Below, piece after piece: positions 15,806 to 26,165 of a stretch of DNA of 64,000 bases. The first letter of the stretch is position 1, and each line of letters opens with the position of its first letter. The notes beneath the pieces are model-generated. The model ran no database searches and was not told the origin of the DNA. It was given only the letters and a program-made list of their open reading frames with translations. The DNA is from Streptomyces atratus (GTDB lineage: Bacteria; Actinomycetota; Actinomycetes; Streptomycetales; Streptomycetaceae), in the NCBI RefSeq assembly GCF_900119365.1, contig NZ_FPJO01000004.1:1-64000 (forward strand), given 5' to 3'. Position numbers and translations under genes: made by a program.

Positions 15806-17143
15806 TCAGGACTTGGGTGAGAAGCGCAGTCGCGTGGCCGCCAGCGCGCCGAGGGCCAGCAGGACGACGGAGACCCACAGGCCGGACAGGTGATTGCCGG
15901 TGGCGTCCTCGGCGTAGCCCATGATGTACGGGCCGACGAAGCCGCCGGTGATGCCGATGGTGTTGAGCAGTGCCAGGCCACCGGCGAGGGTCTTGCCCGA
16001 GAGCCGGGTGGCGGGGAAGTTGAACAGCAGGGGCTGGACGACGAAGAACGCCAGGCCGGTGAAGCAGAAGCCGAGCAGAGCGATCACGGGACCCGCGACG
16101 GCGGCGACGATGAGGCCGGTGAACATCATCAGCAGGCCGACCACCACGAAGTTGCGGGAGCGCCGGGGCGTGGTCGCGCGCGGTGGCACCAGTACGGCAC
16201 CGACGGCCGCGGTGAGCCAGGGCAGTCCGGTGAGCAGGCCGATGGTGAACGGCGAGAGATCGCCCCAGCCGCCGATGATGCCGGGCAGGAAGTAGACGAC
16301 GGAGTACAGGGCGACCTGGTGGGTCCAGTTGGCGAAGATGGCCAGCAGCATCTGCTTGTCGCGCAGCACCGTCAGCAGGGAGCCGGACCCGGAGCCGTTG
16401 CCCGCCGCCTCGGAGCCCTCGGTCTGTTCGCGGGTGACCGCGTCCTGGACCAACCGGGCCTCCTCCGCCGTCAGCCAGGGCGCCTTGGCCGGGCCGTCGG
16501 GCAGGAAGCGGTAGATGACGAACGCCAGGAAGAGACAGGGGACCCCCTCGATGACGAACATCCACTGCCAGCCGTGCCAGCCGCCGAGCCCGTCCATCTC
16601 CATGAGCAGCCCGCCGAGCGGGTTTCCGACGACGCTGGCGATGGAGGCGCCGAGCAGGAGCAGGCCGATGGCCCTGCCGCGGGTCTCGGAGCGGAACCAG
16701 TACGTGAAGTAGAGCAGGATGCCCGGCAGCAGCCCGGCCTCGGCGGCACCGAGCAGCAGCCGCATGGCGTAGAAGGACTTCTCACCCTGGACGAAGGCCA
16801 TGCAGGCGGAGATGACGCCCCAGGTCAGCATGATCCGGGTGATCCACCAGCGCGCGCCCACACGGTACATGATCAGGTTGCTGGGCACCTCGGAGATCGC
16901 GTAGGTGAGGAAGAACAGCCCCGCGCCCAGCCCGTAGGCCGCGGCGGAGATGCCGAGGTCGACCTCCAGCCGTTCCTTGGCCAGGCCGATGTTGGTCCGG
17001 TCCAGGAACGACATGATGTAGGCGGCCAGCAGCAGCGGCATCAGCCGCCGCAGATTGCGCTGGTCCAGCTCGCCGAGCGCATCGCGCGGGGTTTCGTTCG
17101 TTGTGGCCGCACCGGGCGTGCGGGAAGCGCGGATCAAAGACAT
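15806..17143 (-). CDS. MFS transporter, anion:cation symporter (ACS) type
   Basis: A 445-aa carrier with 12 predicted helices. The start of helix 1 and loop 1-2, AAYIMSFLDRTNIGLAKERL, together with YAISEVPSNLIMYRVGAR and LLLGAAEAGLLPGILLYFTY, are hallmarks of the ACS/phthalate-tartrate permease group, whose members bring in organic acids with protons. It is the last gene of the E1-E2-MFS operon, 117 bp downstream of E2, so it most likely imports the acid consumed by that pathway. The exact substrate is unknown. Confidence 0.88.
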   Translation of the reverse strand: MSLIRASRTPGAATTNETPRDALGELDQRNLRRLMPLLLAAYIMSFLDRTNIGLAKERLEVDLGISAAAYGLGAGLFFLTYAISEVPSNLIMYRVGARWWITRIMLTWGVISACMAFVQGEKSFYAMRLLLGAAEAGLLPGILLYFTYWFRSETRGRAIGLLLLGASIASVVGNPLGGLLMEMDGLGGWHGWQWMFVIEGVPCLFLAFVIYRFLPDGPAKAPWLTAEEARLVQDAVTREQTEGSEAAGNGSGSGSLLTVLRDKQMLLAIFANWTHQVALYSVVYFLPGIIGGWGDLSPFTIGLLTGLPWLTAAVGAVLVPPRATTPRRSRNFVVVGLLMMFTGLIVAAVAGPVIALLGFCFTGLAFFVVQPLLFNFPATRLSGKTLAGGLALLNTIGITGGFVGPYIMGYAEDATGNHLSGLWVSVVLLALGALAATRLRFSPKS

Positions 17144-17260
17144 CGGTGTCCTTTTGGAGTGCTCTGGCAGCCGCCGGACGCGGACTGCGGCCCAGGGGTG
17201 GGCGGCGGCGGGCGGACCGCGACGTTGACGCCGCGGGCCGCCCGGCCCGCCGGGGTGGGG

Positions 17261-18544
17261 TCAGACGACGAGCCGGACCGGGTTCTCCACGGCCTCGGTG
17301 AAGGCCGCGAGCCAGCGCGCCGCCACGGCGCCGTCCACCGGACGGTGGTCCACGGACAGGACCACGCCGAGTACCTTGGCCGCGGTGACCGCACCGTCGC
17401 GGACCACCGCCTCGTCGCGTGCGGCGCCGATGGCCAGGATCGCGGCCTGCGGCGGGTTGATGATGGCGGCGAACTCCTCGACCCCGTACATGCCGAGGTT
17501 CGAGACGGTGATCGAACCGCCTTCGAGGTCGGCTGGGTGCAGCGCCCCGGAGCGCGCCTGCTCCGCGCAAGCGCGGGTCCGCGTGGCGATCGCCGACACC
17601 GAAAGGTTCTCGATCCCGCGCAGTACCGGGGTCACCAGGCCGGTGTCGGTGGCGATGGCGACCGAGACGTCGACGGTACGGAACCGGCGTACGGACTCCG
17701 GCTGCCACACCGCGTTCATCTCCGGCACCTGGGTGTGTGCCGTGGCGACGGCCTTGATCAGCAGGTCGTTGACCGAGATCCTGACCGGGCTGACGGCGTT
17801 GATCCGCTGCCGCAGGGCGAGCAGCTCGTCCACGGCGCAGGTCGCCCGCAGATAGAAGTGCGGGGTGTGCTGCTTGCTCTCCGTCAGGCGCCTGGCGATG
17901 GCCCGGCGCATGCGGGTGTGCGGGATGTCCTCGTGGTCGCCGGTGCCGGCGGGGGCCGCCGGGGGAGCCGGAGCCGGAGACACGGACGGGGCCGGGGCGG
18001 GGGTCGGGTCCTTCGCCGGTGTGTGCAGGGTCGCGACCGCGGCATCGACGTCACGCCTGACGATGCGGCCGCCGGGCCCGGTGCCGGTGAGGGCCTCGAT
18101 GTCGAGGCCCGCCTCCCGGGCCAGCCTGCGGGCCAGCGGACTGCTGAACACGCGCCCGCCGCGACCCGGCCCACCGGAAGCCGGGGCGGCCGCAGGCGGT
18201 GCCACCGGCTCCTCCGGTACGTCCCGGCGCACCGCCTGCGGGGCCGCGCCGGGCGCGCTGACGCCGAGCCCGGCCAGCAGCGCGTCGAGGTCACCTGGCT
18301 GCTCGCCGACGGCGCCGAGCACCGCGATCGGGTCGCCGACCTCGATCTCGACGCCGGCCTCGTACAACGCCTTGAGCAGGACGCCGTCCTGCTCGGCGGC
18401 GACGTCCACCTCCGCCTTGTCGGTCTCGATGGAGACCAGTGCGTCGTCCTTGGTGAACGACGCCCCCTCCGCCACCTGCCAGGCGGACAGCACGGCCGTC
18501 GCCGCGTCGGCGGCCACGGCGGGCATTCGGAACAGTTCTGCCAT
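17261..18544 (-). CDS. 2-oxoacid dehydrogenase complex E2 (dihydrolipoyl acyltransferase)
   Basis: A 427-aa core enzyme that moves an acyl group from E1 to CoA. Residues 1-80 are a lipoyl domain with the modified Lys in VSIETDKAEVDV; 135-170 a peripheral subunit-binding domain (SPLARRLAREAGLDIEALTG); a Pro/Ala linker follows; the last 230 are the catalytic domain with SVDHRPVDGAVAARWL (His and Asp of HxxxDG). ATG 18544 is 7 bases after AGGAGGG and 37 bp after the E1 stop. There is only one lipoyl domain. No E3 gene is in the window, so lipoamide dehydrogenase must come from elsewhere. Confidence 0.92.
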   Translation of the reverse strand: MAELFRMPAVAADAATAVLSAWQVAEGASFTKDDALVSIETDKAEVDVAAEQDGVLLKALYEAGVEIEVGDPIAVLGAVGEQPGDLDALLAGLGVSAPGAAPQAVRRDVPEEPVAPPAAAPASGGPGRGGRVFSSPLARRLAREAGLDIEALTGTGPGGRIVRRDVDAAVATLHTPAKDPTPAPAPSVSPAPAPPAAPAGTGDHEDIPHTRMRRAIARRLTESKQHTPHFYLRATCAVDELLALRQRINAVSPVRISVNDLLIKAVATAHTQVPEMNAVWQPESVRRFRTVDVSVAIATDTGLVTPVLRGIENLSVSAIATRTRACAEQARSGALHPADLEGGSITVSNLGMYGVEEFAAIINPPQAAILAIGAARDEAVVRDGAVTAAKVLGVVLSVDHRPVDGAVAARWLAAFTEAVENPVRLVV

Positions 18545-18581
18545 GATCAACCCTCCTGGGTGTTCTCTCGTACGGGGAGGG

Positions 18582-20780
18582 TCAGTTCCCGGTGACCCGC
18601 TGGAGCGCGGCCACGACCTCTTCGGTCCTTGCGATGGCCGCCCGCTCCAGCACCTTGCTGATGCTGGGCGAGGACTCGCCGGCCTGGACGCGCTCCACCG
18701 GCTGGTCCAGCCAGTCGAAGTAGCGGCGCTGGATCTCGTCGGACAGCCAGCCGCCGTAGGAGGTGCCGATGGGGCCCTGCTCGGCGATGAGCACGTTGTT
18801 GGTCTTGCGGATGCTCTCGCCGAGGGTGTCCCAGTCGAGACTGGCGCGGTCCAGCCAGCGCAGGTCGATGACCTCGGCGTCCAGGCCCAGCTGTTCGACG
18901 GCCTCCAGTACGTAGTTGGTCATCGCGAGGTACGTCACGACGGTGAGCCGGGATCCGCTGCGGCGCACGGCCGCCCTTCCCACGGGCAGGCAGTAGTCGA
19001 AGTCGTCCACCGGGCCCGGACCGACCGAGCCGTACAGGTCGGTGTGTTCCAGTACGACGACCGGGTCCTTGCAGGTCAGCGCGGAGTTCATCAGACCGAC
19101 GTAGTCGAAGGGCGTGGACGGGGCGACGATCCGCCAGCCGGGGGCCGTGGCGAGGATTCCCGCCGGGTCCATGGAGTGCTGGGAGCCGTAGCCGGTGCCC
19201 ATGGCGACCTTGCTGCGCAGGACGAGCGGGACGCCGGTGCCCTGTCCGTCGCCGCCGAACATGTGCCGGGCCTTGCCGATCTGGTTGAAGATCTGGTCGG
19301 CCGCGACCCACATGAAGTCGGCGTACATGAACTCCACCACCGGCTTGTACCGGCCGTCGAGCGCGATGCCGCCGGCGAGCCCGGCGAAGGCGTTCTCGCT
19401 GATCGGTGTGCCCAGGACACGGTCCGGGTGGGCCTCGGCCAGCCCCTTGGTCGCGCCGTTGGTGCCGCCCTTGAGCCGGTGCACGTCCTCGCCCATGACG
19501 ACGACCGACGAGTCCTCGGCCATGCGCCGGCTCATCACCTCCGCCACGACGTCGATGAACTTCCGCTGTTCCAGGCGCCCTTGGAAGCCGTCATTGCCGG
19601 TGCCGGTGCCGGCGAGGCGTACGCCCTCGAACTCGCTGAGGTCGCCCCGTACGCCGATGTCGCGGAAGGACGGATCGGGCCATTCGGAGGGCCTGATGCG
19701 ACGGGTGCCCGGCTTGCCGTCGGGGTCGGGCTCCAGCAGTTCGTCGCCGATGGCGGCCATGACCGCCTTGGCCCGTGCGGTGCACTCCTCGATCTCATCG
19801 GCGCTCAGGACGCCGTTCTCGACGAGCTGACGCGAGACGAGGGCCAGCGGGTCGCGGGCCCGCCACTCCTTCTCCTCGTCCTTGGTGCGGTAGCCGAACG
19901 CGCTGCCCGGGAACGGGCCGTTCTGGTGGAAGTAGCGGTAGACCTCGGCCTCGACGATGGTCGGGCCGTGGCCCGCGCGCATGTGGTCCACGGCCTCGCT
20001 CATGGCGAGGTACACGGAGAGCGGATCCATGCCGTCCACACGCCAGCTGGGGATGTTGAAGCCCAGACCACGCGCCGAGAGCCGGGGCTCGGCCGTCGCC
20101 TCGTCCACGTGGGTGGAGACGGCGTACTTGTTGTTCTCGATGAAGAAGCAGACCGGCAGCTTCCAGGCGGCGGCGAGGTTCATCGTCTCCAGCACGGAGC
20201 CGATGTTGACCGCGCCGTCCCCGAAGTAGCTCACCGAGACGGCATCGGTGCCGGCCTGCCGCGCCGACCAGGCGAACCCCGCGGCCTGCGGCACGCCGCC
20301 GCCGACGATCGCGTTGGTGCCCATGGCCCCGGCCTCGCGCCACTGCAGATGCATGGATCCTCCCCGGCCCCGGCAGAAGCCCCTGGCCAGACCGCAGATC
20401 TCGGCCAGGCTGCGCTGCAGGACGGTCCGCACACCCTCGTCGACGGGGCGGCGCAGGTCGATCCCGCCGGGCGCGACGTATCCCAGTGCCTTGGCCAGGA
20501 ACTGGTGGTGCCCCCGGTGCGAGCCGCCGACGAAGTCGGCACCGGTCAGCGGCAGCACGGAGCCGACGGCGCCGCCCTCCTGGCCGATGCTGGAGTGCGC
20601 CGGCCCATGGACCAGCCCCTGACCCGCCAGGTCGAGGACGTACTCCTCGAAGGTCCTGATCAGCAGGGTCTGGGTGAACATCGAGGTCAGCAGCCGCGGG
20701 TCAGCGCCGAGCCAGTCCTTCTTGGTCGCCGTCACCTCGGTCCAGGGTGAGGCGGGGGCCAGTTTCCGGTGTGTGGGCAT
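18582..20780 (-). CDS. Fused alpha-beta E1 component of a 2-oxoacid dehydrogenase
   Basis: A 732-aa thiamine-diphosphate decarboxylase in which alpha and beta subunits, normally separate, are one chain. The alpha part (~1-345) has the TPP motif GDGAVNIGSVLETMNLAAAW followed by ENNKYAVST and the phospholoop region YRTKDEEKEW; the beta part starts near 385 (QRKFIDVVAEVMSRRMAEDS, GEDVHRLKGG) and has SENAFAGLAGGIALDG and the SVGPGPV loop region. ATG 20780 is chosen over an upstream in-frame start because AGGAGAG precedes it by 6 bases. Substrate specificity (pyruvate, branched-chain, acetoin or other) cannot be read off. It is the first gene of the operon, 42 bp from an ATGGATCCAT palindrome. Confidence 0.9.
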   Translation of the reverse strand: MPTHRKLAPASPWTEVTATKKDWLGADPRLLTSMFTQTLLIRTFEEYVLDLAGQGLVHGPAHSSIGQEGGAVGSVLPLTGADFVGGSHRGHHQFLAKALGYVAPGGIDLRRPVDEGVRTVLQRSLAEICGLARGFCRGRGGSMHLQWREAGAMGTNAIVGGGVPQAAGFAWSARQAGTDAVSVSYFGDGAVNIGSVLETMNLAAAWKLPVCFFIENNKYAVSTHVDEATAEPRLSARGLGFNIPSWRVDGMDPLSVYLAMSEAVDHMRAGHGPTIVEAEVYRYFHQNGPFPGSAFGYRTKDEEKEWRARDPLALVSRQLVENGVLSADEIEECTARAKAVMAAIGDELLEPDPDGKPGTRRIRPSEWPDPSFRDIGVRGDLSEFEGVRLAGTGTGNDGFQGRLEQRKFIDVVAEVMSRRMAEDSSVVVMGEDVHRLKGGTNGATKGLAEAHPDRVLGTPISENAFAGLAGGIALDGRYKPVVEFMYADFMWVAADQIFNQIGKARHMFGGDGQGTGVPLVLRSKVAMGTGYGSQHSMDPAGILATAPGWRIVAPSTPFDYVGLMNSALTCKDPVVVLEHTDLYGSVGPGPVDDFDYCLPVGRAAVRRSGSRLTVVTYLAMTNYVLEAVEQLGLDAEVIDLRWLDRASLDWDTLGESIRKTNNVLIAEQGPIGTSYGGWLSDEIQRRYFDWLDQPVERVQAGESSPSISKVLERAAIARTEEVVAALQRVTGN

Positions 20781-20821
20781 GAGCACTCTCCTGTGTGATT
20801 CGGAGAGCACTGTCGCAGCGA

Positions 20822-20831
20822 ATGGATCCAT
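20822..20831. promoter_or_regulatory. Palindrome ATGGATCCAT, candidate GntR/FCD operator (copy 1)
   Basis: A perfect 10-bp palindrome 42 bases upstream of the E1 start. The same sequence recurs at 20930-20939. VanR of Caulobacter, a GntR-family protein, recognises the related ATTGGATCCAAT, which makes the GntR/FCD regulator at 21506 the likely binder. Confidence 0.6.
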
Positions 20832-20918
20832 AGCCAATACCTCGTTACCGGAACGTTACGTTCAGATTTCAGGTATGTCCATTGACTACGGCACCTACGG
20901 CGGCGCAATGTGAGACGC

Positions 20919-21473
20919 ATGGCGGAGAAATGGATCCATTCCACAAGTGACCGGGGGCAGGGACTTCCCGGGCTGGCCGGTGTCGAGCACATCGGCTTCA
21001 CCGTTCCCGACCTCGAGGAGGCGACCCGCTTCTTCGTGGAGGTGATCGGCTGCGAGCACGTCTACTCGCTCGGCCCGTTCCGCTCCGGCGGCACCTGGAT
21101 GAGCGACCACCTCGGCGTCCACCCGCGCGCCGTGATGCGCGAGCTGCGCTTCTTCCGCTGCGCCGGCGGTCCGAACTTCGAGATCTTCGAGTACGAGGCC
21201 CCCGGACAGGAGAAGCGACCGCCGCGCAACAGCGATGTCGGCGGCCACCACCTCGCCTTCTACGTCACCGACCTCGACGCCGCCGTGGCGCACCTGCGGC
21301 AGCACGGCGTACGGATCCTGGGCGAACCCACGGCCAGCTCGGGCCCGAGCGCGGGGCAGCGCTGGGTCTACTTCCTCACGCCCTGGGGGATGCAGCTGGA
21401 GCTGGTCTCCTACCCGGGAGGCAAGCAGTACGAAGCCGACTCACCGGTACGGCTGTGGCAGCCTTCCGTCTGA
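20919..21473 (+). CDS. VOC-superfamily metalloprotein (glyoxalase/epimerase/dioxygenase fold)
   Basis: 184 aa made of two beta-alpha-beta-beta-beta repeats. Likely metal ligands are His in GVEHIGFTVPDLEEATRFF, Glu in NFEIFEYEAP, His in VGGHHLAFYVTDLDAAVAHL and Glu in GMQLELVSYP, the four-ligand pattern of glyoxalase I-like enzymes. ATG 20919 is the simplest start; ATG 20910 is also possible. It is the first gene of the plus-strand half of the catabolic module and precedes the regulator by 32 bp. A lyase, isomerase or epimerase step on an intermediate of the pathway is plausible; the reaction is not known. Confidence 0.8.
   Translation: MAEKWIHSTSDRGQGLPGLAGVEHIGFTVPDLEEATRFFVEVIGCEHVYSLGPFRSGGTWMSDHLGVHPRAVMRELRFFRCAGGPNFEIFEYEAPGQEKRPPRNSDVGGHHLAFYVTDLDAAVAHLRQHGVRILGEPTASSGPSAGQRWVYFLTPWGMQLELVSYPGGKQYEADSPVRLWQPSV
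20930..20939. promoter_or_regulatory. Palindrome ATGGATCCAT, candidate GntR/FCD operator (copy 2)
   Basis: Here the symmetry extends to 12 bp (AATGGATCCATT). It overlaps codons 4-7 of the VOC gene, so a bound repressor would block that gene just after initiation. It is 108 bp from copy 1. Confidence 0.55.
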
Positions 21474-21505
21474 ACACGCTGCCGCGCACCGCACCAGGGA
21501 GAGCC

Positions 21506-22237
21506 ATGTCACGCAAGCCGACCACCGGATCCGAACCGTCCGGATCCAGTACGTCCGGGTCCAGTGCAGCCGTCGCCAGCCAGCGCGTCGCGGACCATCT
21601 GCGTGCCGCCATCCTGAGCGGTGAGCTGCGCCCCGGCGCACGGATCATGCAGGAGCAGGTCGCCGCCCAGCTCGGCGCCAGCCGGCTGCCCGTACGCGAG
21701 GCCCTGCGGATACTGGCGGCCGAGGGTCTGACCGTCGTGAAGTCCAACAGCGGCGCCTGGGTCTCCAGGATGGACATGGCGGAGTGCGAGGGCGTCTACA
21801 AGATCCGCGAACGCCTGGAGCCGCTCGCCCTCAGCGAGAGCGTTCCGAACCTGACCCCCGAGCAGGTCGCCGAACTGGAGACGATCGCCCGGCAGATCGA
21901 ACTCACCGCCGACGTGGACCGCTTCCTTGCCCTGGACCGCCGTCTGCACCTGCTCACCTACGCCGGCTGCCGCGTCGCCCAGATCACCACCATGGTCGAC
22001 CGGTTCTGGAACACCACCCAGCACTACCGCCGTGCCTTCGCCCGGCTCGCGGGCGACAGCGGCTGGGAGCTGATCCACGCCGAACACCGCCTGATCATCG
22101 AGGCGATCAAGCGGGCCGACACCGTCGACGCCGAACGCTTTCTCACCGGCCACATCCGCCGTACGCGGCTGGAACTGGCCCAGCATCCCGAACTGTTCAC
22201 AGAGGACGACCATGACAGTGACCACGCAGCAGACTGA
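21506..22237 (+). CDS. GntR-family regulator, FadR/FCD subfamily
   Basis: A 243-aa regulator: winged HTH at ~25-95 (RVADHLRAAILSGELRPGAR, EQVAAQLGASRLPVREALRI) and an all-helical FCD domain at ~100-225 with metal/ligand residues in LALDRRLHLLTYAGC and ELIHAEHRLIIEAIKR plus FLTGHIRRTR. FCD domains bind carboxylic acids, in keeping with the ACS carrier and 2-oxoacid dehydrogenase encoded nearby. ATG 21506 follows AGGGAGAG. The 3' end overlaps the first SDR by 26 bp. It probably represses both divergent transcripts through the two ATGGATCCAT sites. Confidence 0.88.
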   Translation: MSRKPTTGSEPSGSSTSGSSAAVASQRVADHLRAAILSGELRPGARIMQEQVAAQLGASRLPVREALRILAAEGLTVVKSNSGAWVSRMDMAECEGVYKIRERLEPLALSESVPNLTPEQVAELETIARQIELTADVDRFLALDRRLHLLTYAGCRVAQITTMVDRFWNTTQHYRRAFARLAGDSGWELIHAEHRLIIEAIKRADTVDAERFLTGHIRRTRLELAQHPELFTEDDHDSDHAAD

Positions 22238-22976
22238 CGCACGCCCCTTCGAGGGCCGGACCCTCCTCCTGTCCGGCGCGGGCGGCGGCATCGCCCGCGA
22301 AGTGGCCCGCCAGTTCCACGCGGCCGGCGCCGACCTGGTGCTCGGCGACCTGAACGCCGGGGCACTGGAGGAGTTCGCCGCGACGCTCGACCCCACGGGC
22401 GCGACCGTGATCACCCGCACCCTGGACGCCGCCTCGCCGGAGAGCAACAACGCGTTCGTCGCCGCCGCGGTCGAGACGTACGGCTCCGTCGACTTCCTCG
22501 TACCGGCCGCCGGGATCTATCCGGAGCAGGCCGTAGCCGACATGACCGACGAGCAGTGGAACGCCGTCATCTCGGTCAACCTCAACGGCGTCTTCTATCT
22601 CACCCGCGCCGTGCTGCCCCACCTCAACGAGGGCGGCAGCATCGTCAACCTGACCTCCATGGCCGGTCACCGCGGCAGCGTCCGGCACGCGCACTACGCG
22701 GCGACCAAGGGCGCACTGCTCGCCTTCTCCCGCAGCCTCGCCTGGGAACTCGGCTCCAGGGCACGGATCAACATGGTCTCGCCCGGCATCATCGAGACCT
22801 CCATGACCCGCGACTACGTCGCCGCCCGCGGCGACACCGCTCTCGCCACCACCCCCCTCGGCCGCCTGGGCAGGCCGGACGAAGTGGCCTCCGTCGTCAC
22901 CTTCCTGTGCTCGCCCGCGGCAAGCTTCGTGCAGGGCGAGGTCATCCATGTGAACGGCGGAATGCACATGATCTGA
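22212..22976 (+). CDS. Short-chain dehydrogenase/reductase (SDR) 1
   Basis: A 254-aa classical SDR. The cofactor loop is an unusual SGAGGGIAREVARQF instead of TGxxxGIG; the rest is canonical: VPAAGIYPE in the NAAG position, catalytic Ser in LTSMAGHRG, Tyr and Lys in HYAATKGALLAFSRSLAWEL, and the C-terminal VHVNGG-type end. It probably oxidises or reduces a hydroxyl/keto group using NAD(P). It is translationally coupled to the GntR gene (26-bp overlap). Confidence 0.88.
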   Translation: MTVTTQQTDARPFEGRTLLLSGAGGGIAREVARQFHAAGADLVLGDLNAGALEEFAATLDPTGATVITRTLDAASPESNNAFVAAAVETYGSVDFLVPAAGIYPEQAVADMTDEQWNAVISVNLNGVFYLTRAVLPHLNEGGSIVNLTSMAGHRGSVRHAHYAATKGALLAFSRSLAWELGSRARINMVSPGIIETSMTRDYVAARGDTALATTPLGRLGRPDEVASVVTFLCSPAASFVQGEVIHVNGGMHMI

Positions 22977-23009
22977 GCAGGACCGAGAACACCGGTGGGA
23001 GGAGCGGCA

Positions 23010-23837
23010 GTGCGAGCGGGAACGGAGCGGAACATGACGACGGAAGCGGCGATCTACCCCGACCTCAGCGGCAGGTCCGTATGCGTCACCGGCGCCGCGC
23101 GAGGCCTGGGTCTGGCGATGGCCGGCGCGTACGTACGCGCCGGCTGCCATGTGCTGCTGCTCGACATCGACGGTGACGAACTGGACCGGGTACGGCCCGC
23201 ACTGGCCGCCGGCCGCCCCGGCCAGGTGATCGCGACGGCCACCGCCCCGGTGAGCGACCAGGACGCGGTGACGGCGGCACTCACCTCGTTCACCGCCCGG
23301 ACGGGAGAGCTGTCCGTCATGGTCGCCAACGCCGGCGTGTCCGCCAACGCGCCCTCCCTCGATCTCGAACTGGACCGCTGGAACACCGCGTTGGACGTCA
23401 ACCTCACCGGAGTCTTCGTCTGCGCACGCGCCGCCGCCCACATCATGCGTGAGGGCGACGGAGGCGTCGTCCTCACCACCTCGTCGATGTACGGGGTGAC
23501 CGCCGGGCCCGAACGCGCCGCGTACTGCGCGACCAAGGCCGCCGTCGCCGCCCTCACCAAGGTCCTGGCCGTCGAGTGGGCCCCCTTCGGTATCCGGGTC
23601 AACGCGCTCGCGCCCGGGTACGTCGAGACCGACCTGCTGACCCGGCTCTCCGACGCCGGGCGGCTCGACACACAGGCGCTGCGCCGCCGGACCCCGCGCG
23701 GCCGCCTGGGCACCGCGCAGGACATCGCGCATCTCGCCCTCTTCCTGTCCTCCGGGGTGTCCGCGAACATCACCGGCCAGGTGATGGTCAGCGACGGCGG
23801 CTGGACCGCCGACGGATACGCGGTGGCACCGAGCTGA
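23010..23837 (+). CDS. Short-chain dehydrogenase/reductase (SDR) 2
   Basis: A 275-aa classical SDR with VTGAARGLGLAMAGAYVRAG, VANAGVSANAPS, catalytic Ser in TTSSMYGVTAG, YCATKAAVAALTKVLAVEW and C-terminal SDGGWTADGY. GTG 23010 is preferred for its GGGAGGAG site 6 bases upstream; ATG 23034 is an alternative. It ends the VOC-GntR-SDR-SDR operon. Two different SDRs in one operon suggest two oxidation steps, or a pair epimerising a carbon through a ketone. Confidence 0.87.
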   Translation: MRAGTERNMTTEAAIYPDLSGRSVCVTGAARGLGLAMAGAYVRAGCHVLLLDIDGDELDRVRPALAAGRPGQVIATATAPVSDQDAVTAALTSFTARTGELSVMVANAGVSANAPSLDLELDRWNTALDVNLTGVFVCARAAAHIMREGDGGVVLTTSSMYGVTAGPERAAYCATKAAVAALTKVLAVEWAPFGIRVNALAPGYVETDLLTRLSDAGRLDTQALRRRTPRGRLGTAQDIAHLALFLSSGVSANITGQVMVSDGGWTADGYAVAPS

Positions 23838-23885
23838 CCGGAGGCGGGGCCGCGCCACGCCGACGGGGCCGGCTGATCTAAAGTG

Positions 23886-23923
23886 CTCAGGCCAATTCCC
23901 GGACCGCGAACCTGAGAAGGAAT
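23886..23923 (+). promoter_or_regulatory. Alternative base-pairing elements in the htpG leader
   Basis: CTCAGG (23886-23891) can pair with CCTGAG (23911-23916), which abuts the AAGGA ribosome binding site, and ATTCC (23895-23899) can pair with GGAAT (23919-23923), which covers it. The two helices are mutually interlocking. No classical CIRCE or HAIR operator was found here. Confidence 0.35.
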
Positions 23924-23931
23924 CACGGATT

Positions 23932-25863
<1,932 letters not shown>

Positions 25864-25868
25864 ACGCG

Positions 25869-25894
25869 ACCGCTCCCGCACGCCCGGGAGCGGT
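25869..25894 (+). terminator. Hairpin just after htpG
   Basis: ACCGCTCCCG pairs with CGGGAGCGGT over a 6-base loop, starting 6 bases after the stop codon. There is no U-tract, as is usual for streptomycete terminators. Confidence 0.6.
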
Positions 25895-25914
25895 GCACAG
25901 GAGCTGACGGCCCC

Positions 25915-25948
25915 GGCCGCTGTCGGTGCGTCGGCACCGGCAGCGGCC
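25915..25948. terminator. Second strong GC hairpin downstream of htpG
   Basis: GGCCGCTG-N-CGGTGC pairs with GCACCG-N-CAGCGGCC around a GTCG loop. It lies between the ends of convergent htpG and arsC and could stop transcription from either side. Confidence 0.55.
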
Positions 25949-26165
25949 GGCCGTCGCGCGTGCCGCCGGGACCGCTCCGCCGGTGGCGGCGAGGTGATCC
26001 GGATGCGAACCGCGCGGTCCGGAGCGAGGATCGAGGTACGGGCAGTGGCCCGGCTGCGCCCCGACTCCCAGAGGGTCGGCTCCCTTCCCCGGCGCTCCGG
26101 TCCGCTCCCCGGCCGCCGTCGCGTCCGGCGCCCGCGCGCCCTTCCGGCTCGGGCGCCTCTTCCGC
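25949..26165. other. Non-coding gap before arsC
   Basis: Very GC-rich DNA between the ends of convergent genes. I see no ORF with family resemblance, no repeat and no further hairpin of note. Confidence 0.5.

Noticed and set aside
20919..21473. VOC protein as an antibiotic-resistance (fosfomycin or bleomycin) protein
   Set aside because: It sits in a catabolic operon and its motifs are nearer to glyoxalase/epimerase types; no resistance-specific residues could be identified.
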